Source: an uncultured Rhodospirillaceae bacterium
GTDB lineage: Bacteria; Pseudomonadota; Alphaproteobacteria; MPNO01
Length of the DNA: 13,850 nucleotides
Assembly (NCBI GenBank): GCA_937916005.1
Contig: CALGIA010000392.1
Coordinates: 1-13,850, forward strand
Direction of reading: 5' to 3'
Below are positions 6,267 to 11,551 of the stretch, piece by piece. Made by a program: the position numbers and the translations under genes. How positions within the stretch are numbered: the stretch's first letter is position 1; every line of letters starts with the position of its first letter. The notes below the pieces were generated by a model. That model searched no databases and had not been told where the DNA came from. It was given only the letters and a program-made list of their open reading frames with translations.

Positions 6267-9141
6267 ACGCGGGCTTGACGCGGCACAGCGAGACCTTGGT
6301 CTCCTGCATCTGCGTTACAATGTCATAGCCATAAGTCATGGCCGCGTTTGCGGACTCACCCAACACGTAGGGGTCAGCGCCCGTTGGATATTTTTCGCGC
6401 AGGCTTTTGCCTTCCCAATGTCCGCCGAAATGCATCGGCATGAACACCACGCCGCGACCGACCCGCTGGGTGATCATCGCCTTGATCTTGAGGCGGGCCC
6501 CCTCCGGACTTTCAAGCCACATGTCGCGGCCATTGCGAATGCCCGCGTTATTGGCGTCAAAGGGATTGATCTCGCAGAACATTTCCTGCTGGAGTTCGGC
6601 CAGCCACGGGTTGGAGCGGGTTTCGTCGCCGCCGCCCTGATATTCGACCAGCCGTCCCGTCGTCACGATGATCGGAAAGGCTTTCGAGAAATCCTTGTCC
6701 TGGATAGATTTGTAATATGTCGGCAGACGATAGTTCTTGGTGTCCGCATAGGTCGGGTAATCCCCCACCAGATCCCGCCTTGACGTGTAAAGCGGTTCGC
6801 GGTGAAGCGGCACCGGATCCGGGAAGTTCCACACCGACGCGCGCGCCTTGGCGTTGCCGAACGGGGCGCAGCCATGCTTGATGGCGACCCGTTGAATGCC
6901 GCCCGACAAATCGGTTTTCCAATTGGTCTTGTCGCCGGCGACTTTTTCGATCGCCGCCCGTTCCCCGGCGGTAAGATCGCCGTCCCAGCCGAGCTTTTTG
7001 AGCATCGCCATGGAAAATTCGGGATAGCCGTCCTTGATCTCCGACCCGACCGGATAGGACCCTTCGGCGAGCATGTTGACCCCGTTATGCACGACCCCGT
7101 ATCGGGCGCGGAAACAGAGCCCACCGTCGGCCACCGGTTTTGAGGTGTCATACAGGATCGGCGTTCCGGGGTGCTTCATCTCGGGCGTGCCCCAGGCCGG
7201 CCATGGCAGACCGAAATACTCGCCATCAACCGGGCCGCCGACCGCCTGCAGAGTGGTCCTGTCGAAGGTGGCCATATTGGCCATGTGGGCGCGCAGCCGT
7301 TCCGGCGACTGGCCCGTATAGCCGATGGTCCACAGCCCACTGTTGAATTCGCGGGTGATATCCTCGATCAACGGCTCATCGCCATTCATCTTGAAGTTTT
7401 TCAGGAGTTCCTTGGCGAAACCCAGTTTTTTGGCGAATTTGGCCATGATCGTGTGATCGGGCAGCGCTTCGAACGCCGGCTCGAACACTTTTTCACGCCA
7501 TTGCAGTGACCGGTTGGATGCGGTCACCGAGCCATAGGTTTCGAACTGGGTCGTCGCCGGCAGCAGATAGACGCCGTCCGTGCGGTCATGCATCACCGAT
7601 GCCAGATTCGGGTACGGATCGATCACGACCAGAAGATCGAGTTTCTCCATCGCCTTTTTCATATCGGGCAGACGGCTTTGCGAGTTGGGCGCGTGGCCCC
7701 AGAACACCATGGCCCGGACATTGTCCGCCTGGTCGATGTTCTTCTTGTCCTCAAGCACGCCGTCGAACCAGCGCGACACCACGATGCCCTTCGATTCCAT
7801 CATCTTCTTGGAAGCGAAGCGCCCCTTGATGTAGTCGTAATCGACCTTCCATACCCGCGCCCAATGCTTCCATGCGCCTGTCGCGAGCCCGTAATAGCCC
7901 GGCAGGCTGTGGGACAGCACGCACATGTCGGTCGCGCCCTGCACATTGTCGTGGCCGCGGAAAATATTGGTGCCGCCGCCCGCCGTGGCCATGTTGCCCA
8001 GCGCCAGTTGAAGGATGCAATAGGCCCGCGTGTTGCTGTTGCCGGTGGTGTGCTGGGTGCCGCCCATGCACCAGATGACGGTGCCGGGCCGGTTATTGGC
8101 CAGGGTGCGCGCGACGCGGCGCAGTTGCGACCCGGGAACCCCGGTGACGCGCTCGGTCTCCGCCGGGGTCCATTTCTTGACCTCGGCCCGGACCTCGTCC
8201 ATGCCATAAACGCGCTGGCGGATGAACTCCTTGTCCTCCCAGCCATTTTCAAAGATATGCCACAGCAGACCCCAGACCAGCGCCACATCGGTGCCGGGCC
8301 GCAAGCGGACATATTCATCGGCATGGGCGGCGGTGCGCGTAAAACGCGGATCGCACACGATGATGGGCGCGTTGTTTTGCTCCTTGGCTTGGAGAATATG
8401 CAGCAGCGACACCGGGTGCGCTTCCGCCGGGTTCGATCCGATCAGAAGCACGGCGCGTGAATTATGGATGTCGTTGAAGCTATTGGTCATCGCGCCATAG
8501 CCCCAGGTGTTGGCGACGCCGGCGACTGTGGTCGAATGGCAGATGCGCGCCTGGTGATCCACATTGTTGCTGCCCCAGAAGGCGGCGAATTTGCGGAACA
8601 GATAGGCCTGTTCATTATTATGCTTTGCCGAGCCCAGCCAATAGACCGAATCAGGACCCGATTTTTTGCGGATATCGAGCATCTTGTCGCCGATCTGATT
8701 GACGGCCTCGTCCCAGGACACGCGCTTCCACTTGCCGCCTTCCAGCTTCATCGGATAGCGCAGGCGGCGATCGCTATGGGCGAATTCGCGGACGCTCGCG
8801 CCCTTGGCGCAATGGGCGCCGAGATTGAACGGGCTGTCGAAGGCCGGCTCCTGGCCGACCCAGACGCCGCCCTGGACTTCGGCGGTCACCGCGCAACCCA
8901 CGGAACAATGGGTGCAGACAGAGATCACCTTCTTGATTTCCTTGGCCGCCATGGCCTGGGTCTGGGCGCCGGCCTTTTTGACCATGCCGAAATTCAGCGT
9001 CGCCGCCGCCGCAATGCCGCCCGCGGCCAGGCCGGAGCCTCTCAGGAAGGACCTCCGGTTGACGGAGACATCCCTGGGGCCTGCGAGGGATTTGGATAGG
9101 CGGGGGGCCGTTGCGACCCCGTTGGTCCGTTTTCTGAGCAT
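6265..9141 (-). CDS. fdh3A: Formate dehydrogenase alpha subunit, Tat-exported Mo/W-bis-MGD catalytic subunit, Cys-dependent (FdhA)
   Basis: This 958-residue catalytic subunit oxidises formate to CO2. A Tat signal is present (NRRSFLRGSG at 28-37, hydrophobic core to about 50, AGA before residue 60), so the enzyme acts in the periplasm. The N-terminal [4Fe-4S] motif is C76-C79-C83 and C111, followed by Lys113 between cluster and cofactor. The active-site segment reads ARICHSTTVAG: Cys201 and His202 occupy the place of the Sec-His pair in E. coli FdnG (ARVUHGPTVA). GHDNVQGATDM and the C-terminal molydopterin-dinucleotide binding region (FPIIVTTGRLVEYQGGG, EINPFDANNAGI) are intact. Length is normal for the FdnG/FDH3 group. 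The ATG at 9139-9141 follows AGGAG at good spacing. The chaperone and Tat-peptide genes lie upstream and fdhB downstream. The cytochrome-b partner argues against an NAD-linked FDH. Confidence 0.96.
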   Translation of the reverse strand: MLRKRTNGVATAPRLSKSLAGPRDVSVNRRSFLRGSGLAAGGIAAAATLNFGMVKKAGAQTQAMAAKEIKKVISVCTHCSVGCAVTAEVQGGVWVGQEPAFDSPFNLGAHCAKGASVREFAHSDRRLRYPMKLEGGKWKRVSWDEAVNQIGDKMLDIRKKSGPDSVYWLGSAKHNNEQAYLFRKFAAFWGSNNVDHQARICHSTTVAGVANTWGYGAMTNSFNDIHNSRAVLLIGSNPAEAHPVSLLHILQAKEQNNAPIIVCDPRFTRTAAHADEYVRLRPGTDVALVWGLLWHIFENGWEDKEFIRQRVYGMDEVRAEVKKWTPAETERVTGVPGSQLRRVARTLANNRPGTVIWCMGGTQHTTGNSNTRAYCILQLALGNMATAGGGTNIFRGHDNVQGATDMCVLSHSLPGYYGLATGAWKHWARVWKVDYDYIKGRFASKKMMESKGIVVSRWFDGVLEDKKNIDQADNVRAMVFWGHAPNSQSRLPDMKKAMEKLDLLVVIDPYPNLASVMHDRTDGVYLLPATTQFETYGSVTASNRSLQWREKVFEPAFEALPDHTIMAKFAKKLGFAKELLKNFKMNGDEPLIEDITREFNSGLWTIGYTGQSPERLRAHMANMATFDRTTLQAVGGPVDGEYFGLPWPAWGTPEMKHPGTPILYDTSKPVADGGLCFRARYGVVHNGVNMLAEGSYPVGSEIKDGYPEFSMAMLKKLGWDGDLTAGERAAIEKVAGDKTNWKTDLSGGIQRVAIKHGCAPFGNAKARASVWNFPDPVPLHREPLYTSRRDLVGDYPTYADTKNYRLPTYYKSIQDKDFSKAFPIIVTTGRLVEYQGGGDETRSNPWLAELQQEMFCEINPFDANNAGIRNGRDMWLESPEGARLKIKAMITQRVGRGVVFMPMHFGGHWEGKSLREKYPTGADPYVLGESANAAMTYGYDIVTQMQETKVSLCRVKPA

Positions 9142-9218
9142 TTCGCTCTCCTGTTCAGACGCTTCGTTTGTTTCAGATTTTTTAGGAGTCCCTGTTCGCC
9201 CGAGAACCGGGGTTCCGC

Positions 9219-9428
9219 TTAGAACCGGGACGTCTCATATGCCTTTTTGACATGATCGGTTTCCCGGTATGACGACGCCGTCCGGTCCTTTGGGGATTCC
9301 GGCTGCGCGGCTTCCAGGGAATTTCCCGAAAGTCCGACCGCCGCAACGCCTGCCGCGCCGATGCCAAGCCCGGCCTTTTTGAAAAAGCTGCGCCGTTCGG
9401 GTGATGTTAATTTTTGGCTTTCACTCAT
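9219..9428 (-). CDS. Formate dehydrogenase-region small Tat-signal protein
   Basis: This 69-residue protein is mostly a twin-arginine signal: ERRSFFKKAGLGIGAAGVAAVGL at about 11-33, with probable cleavage near LEAA (38-41). The mature part is under 30 residues, with the conserved-looking end SSYRETDHVKKAYETSRF. It fits the short 'formate dehydrogenase region TAT target' family that sits beside FdhA-type genes. AGGAG lies 8 nt before the ATG. It is placed between the chaperone and fdhA genes, 77 bp before fdhA. The tiny mature domain suggests an assembly factor or a very small enzyme subunit in the periplasm. No function is established that I know of. Confidence 0.85.
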   Translation of the reverse strand: MSESQKLTSPERRSFFKKAGLGIGAAGVAAVGLSGNSLEAAQPESPKDRTASSYRETDHVKKAYETSRF

Positions 9429-9517
9429 GACGTCATCTCCTGGTGATGGACGCGGTTGCTCGTTATTACGCTGTCTCTTCTTTTTTTTCGCGGCCGCTCG
9501 CGCTTTCGCTTTCGCGG

Positions 9518-10141
9518 CTAGGCCGCCATCTCAAATGCCTGGGATTCGATCCGCATGAACATCCGGCCGACAGCGCCGACCGGCTTGTAAAAATTCGCAC
9601 TCTGGACCGTTTCCAGATCCTCAAACAGATGGTCCGCCCATGGCGCCAGATGTTTGTCGAAGAACGCGCGCTGGCTCGCCAGACTGGCGGGCGCGCCGAA
9701 TGCCCCGGTTATCAGGCCGCACATGATTTCGCACAGGGAAGCGATATGGTCTTCGGGCTCGGCGGAATCATCGGCGATCTCAATGCCCAGTTCCGCCATC
9801 GCATCGCGCAAATCGGCGAGCGGTTTTTCATACAGAAAACCTGTCAGATAATAGGACGCATAGGGTTTCAGTTCGGACGCCCCGACACCGACAAACAGAT
9901 CGTGAAATTCTTCACCGACGGCTCCGGCATTCGCCGCCGCCGCCGCCGCGCCGAGCGACCCGATGGCGCGGCCAAGGTCGGTGTCGTCCGGTTCGAGCCG
10001 GGCGAGATCCTGAAGAGTTTCCGCCGTCGGGGGAGTCCGCAGCAGCGTCGCCAGCAGCGCATAGGCATTCGCGCGCAAGGCTTCTTCAGAAGCAATGACT
10101 TCTTCCGCTGTCGAAATGATGGTCTGGGTAACCAAAGCCAA
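9518..10141 (-). CDS. TorD/DmsD-family redox enzyme maturation chaperone
   Basis: This 207-residue, mostly helical protein carries hallmarks of the TorD family: R..AY.LLA.LL..PP near 23-38, EEFHDLFVGVG...PYASYYLTGFL at 77-103, and EPEDHIASLCEIM at 128-140 with the EPxDH motif. Near 158-176 it has FFDKHLAPWADHLFEDLE. Members bind the Tat signal of molybdoenzymes and hold export until the cofactor is in; here FdhA (and perhaps the small Tat peptide) is the obvious client. The protein is cytoplasmic. The first possible codon is TTG (10139-10141), because TGA stands immediately upstream in frame. GGGGGAG is only 3 nt from it but 9 nt from a second TTG two codons later (10135), so the true start may be either. 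Initiation at TTG suggests low expression. Confidence 0.9.
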   Translation of the reverse strand: MALVTQTIISTAEEVIASEEALRANAYALLATLLRTPPTAETLQDLARLEPDDTDLGRAIGSLGAAAAAANAGAVGEEFHDLFVGVGASELKPYASYYLTGFLYEKPLADLRDAMAELGIEIADDSAEPEDHIASLCEIMCGLITGAFGAPASLASQRAFFDKHLAPWADHLFEDLETVQSANFYKPVGAVGRMFMRIESQAFEMAA

Positions 10142-10170
10142 TCACTCCCCCCTAGAGGTATCGAATTTTA

Positions 10171-10199
10171 TTTTTATTTATCGAAACAGAGTGTGACAA
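10171..10199 (-). promoter_or_regulatory. Putative sigma70-type promoter for the chaperone-fdh genes
   Basis: The gap between the DUF3306 and chaperone genes (10142-10229) is strikingly A/T-rich for this DNA. On the minus strand TTGTCA (10199-10194) is followed after 17 nt by TAAAAA (10176-10171). The start point would be near 10164, leaving a short leader to the TTG start. The match is 5/6 and 4/6 to consensus, so this is a candidate only. Confidence 0.4.
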
Positions 10200-10229
10200 G
10201 TTCTGAGAAAAAATCAACTCACTAAATGT

Positions 10230-10832
10230 TCAGGTCTGTGTGTCCAAAAGATCCGGGTCGGGAGCGACCGTTGATATTTCGTCTTCATCATTCGCGGCAG
10301 CGGGTTTCACCCCGTCTTCGTCCGGCGCCCCGACGACAAGTTTTTCCGCGTCCCCGGCTTCGCCCGGTTCAGGCGCTTCAGGCGTTTCGGGATCGGGTGG
10401 CTCATCATGGGGCCGGAACCCTTCCCCCGGGCCATTTTCCTTTTCCTTGAGCGCCAAATTACGCATGAATTCGGCGCCGACCTCAAGCATGGAGCCAAAA
10501 TCCTCGTCGTAATCATTGAGCCCGTCGAGATTGGCGAGCACCGGGTCGCTGCGCCACAGGGCGCGGAGGGCAAGGTTCTTCATCTCTTCCGGCACGCCGG
10601 CCTGCATGAAGACCGTAAAATCCGATTCCTTGTCGAGCGTGTCGATATCGGGTAAATCCAGCGGGACCTGGTCTTCTCCTGGGTCTTCGCCCTGTTCCGC
10701 GACCTCAAGAGGCTGGCCCGGTTCCGGTGCGGGAGCCGGATCGGGCTGGGGATCAAGGGTCGCCGCGGTCCTGTCGCTTTCCAGCTTGCGCCGCGACCAG
10801 CGATTCAAAATGCCGTCATCGGGTTCAGTCAC
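10230..10832 (-). CDS. DUF3306 family protein
   Basis: This 200-residue protein has the DUF3306 signature: ILNRWSRRK at 8-16, then LPDIDTLDKESDFTVFMQAGVP at 60-81, ALR.LWRSDPV at 88-98 and LNDYDEDF at 105-112. The flanks (about 18-58 and 130-200) are Pro/Glu/Asp-rich low complexity and probably disordered. It has no signal peptide or membrane segment, so it is cytoplasmic. The GTG start (10830-10832) overlaps the stop of the DUF3305 gene (GTGA), with GGAG 7 nt upstream inside that gene, so the two are very likely made together. Both families recur beside formate dehydrogenase genes. A role in FdhA maturation is a reasonable inference, but no biochemical function is known to me. Confidence 0.88.
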   Translation of the reverse strand: MTEPDDGILNRWSRRKLESDRTAATLDPQPDPAPAPEPGQPLEVAEQGEDPGEDQVPLDLPDIDTLDKESDFTVFMQAGVPEEMKNLALRALWRSDPVLANLDGLNDYDEDFGSMLEVGAEFMRNLALKEKENGPGEGFRPHDEPPDPETPEAPEPGEAGDAEKLVVGAPDEDGVKPAAANDEDEISTVAPDPDLLDTQT

Positions 10833-11506
10833 GATGCATCTCCGCCGGGGCCGCCGGGGCCGCCCGCGCCGCCGTTGGAACCGCTGTTCAAGCCGCCATC
10901 GCTTTCGCCGCCGCCGCCCTTGCGCGGATCAAAGGGTTCGCGCTTGCGCTTGTAAAACACTTCATCCACATGGTGCTGCTCGACGAATTCACCGAGCCAT
11001 GACGACACCAGATCGGGCATCGGCACCGCTTCCACCAGATCCTCGTCGCCGTCCAGATAGGCCTGGGCCTCAAACGGGCACACGGTGGCCAAAAACGGCG
11101 CGATGCCGTTTTCCGCGTCGTCGTCATAGCGCAGCACCAGATAGATGATCGGCGGGTCAATGCCGAGATTGTATTTATAGCCCTCGGTTTCCTTGCGGTG
11201 AATTTCAAGCGGCATGGTCGCCGCGTGATAGCGGGTCCAGCCGGGACCTTGATCGAGGACGCGCCACTGGTCGATTTCCGGCGCGCCGGGAATAACCGCG
11301 ACCGCCTGCCAGACGAACGGCTCCCACTCGTTGTCGATCTCACATTTTTCGAGCACGATACCCAACGGCATGGTCTGGCTGGTCATCTTCAACGCCCCAC
11401 AAAATTCGCGGAATTCGCCGGAGTAATACGGAGGAGTATAGACCCACTCATCAAAATTGATAAAGTTGTGATGCATCGTGGATGCAATCTGCCCTATGGT
11501 ATCCAT
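10829..11506 (-). CDS. DUF3305 family protein
   Basis: As drawn this is 225 residues. The DUF3305 domain starts near residue 46: MPLGIVLEKCEIDNEWEPFVW, then YHAATMPLEIHRKETEGYKYNL, PPIIYLVLR, CPFEAQAYLDGDEDLVEAVPMPDLVSSWLGEF and FYKRKREPFDPRK. The tail (197-222) is Gly-rich. It is cytoplasmic, of unknown function, and translationally overlapped with DUF3306. The start is uncertain. ATG at 11506 has a strong GAGGAG 8 nt upstream but adds 40 residues not expected for the family. ATG at 11386 (MTSQTMPLG) fits family length but has a weak ribosome site. With the longer form only 45 bp separate it from the divergent polyferredoxin gene. A promoter-like site at 11435-11463 supports the shorter form. 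Confidence 0.83.
   Translation of the reverse strand: MDTIGQIASTMHHNFINFDEWVYTPPYYSGEFREFCGALKMTSQTMPLGIVLEKCEIDNEWEPFVWQAVAVIPGAPEIDQWRVLDQGPGWTRYHAATMPLEIHRKETEGYKYNLGIDPPIIYLVLRYDDDAENGIAPFLATVCPFEAQAYLDGDEDLVEAVPMPDLVSSWLGEFVEQHHVDEVFYKRKREPFDPRKGGGGESDGGLNSGSNGGAGGPGGPGGDAS
11435..11463 (-). promoter_or_regulatory. Putative promoter inside the 5' extension of the DUF3305 gene
   Basis: On the minus strand TTATCA (11463-11458), a 17-nt spacer and TATACT (11440-11435) resemble a sigma70 promoter (4/6 and 5/6). Transcription would begin near 11428, downstream of the ATG at 11506 but upstream of the ATG at 11386, which suits the shorter DUF3305 protein. Confidence 0.4.
11450..11461. promoter_or_regulatory. 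Small inverted repeat, possible operator
   Basis: The 12 bases ATCAA-AA-TTGAT form a 5+2+5 inverted repeat. They overlap the -35 end and spacer of the putative minus-strand promoter and lie about 90 bp before the divergent polyferredoxin start. The half-sites resemble FNR/Dnr-type half-sites (TTGAT/ATCAA) but in reversed order and with a 2-bp centre, so this is not a canonical FNR box. Confidence 0.3.
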
Positions 11507-11514
11507 GCACCGTT

Positions 11515-11520
11515 CTCCTC
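11515..11520 (-). promoter_or_regulatory. Strong ribosome binding site favouring the long DUF3305 start
   Basis: GAGGAG on the minus strand is spaced 8 nt from the ATG at 11506. It is the best evidence for the long form and conflicts with family length and the internal promoter candidate. Confidence 0.5.
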
Positions 11521-11551
11521 AAGGACGGGTTGCAGGGAGTGTCTCAGATCC

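Noticed and set aside
5674..6783. 369-codon plus-strand ORF opposite fdhB and the end of fdhA
   Set aside because: It spans two clearly coding minus-strand genes and has no recognisable domain.
7588..8460. 290-codon plus-strand ORF inside fdhA
   Set aside because: Antisense to the conserved molybdopterin-binding body of FdhA.
8536..8541. Possible selenocysteine codon in fdhA
   Set aside because: The active-site segment reads through with an ordinary Cys codon; no in-frame TGA occurs there and no SECIS element is needed.
9456..9517. Run of T with repeated GCGCTTTCGCTTTCGCGG between the Tat-peptide and chaperone genes
   Set aside because: On the transcribed strand the run is A, so it is not an intrinsic terminator, and the repeat is too short and imperfect to call.
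11450..11461. FNR box at the divergent promoter
   Set aside because: Half-sites are ATCAA-AA-TTGAT, the reverse order and wrong spacing for TTGAT-N4-ATCAA; kept only as a generic inverted repeat.
11198..11551. 118-codon open extension in front of the polyferredoxin start
   Set aside because: It lies antisense to the DUF3305 domain, has no family resemblance, and the ATG at 11552 has a usable ribosome site.
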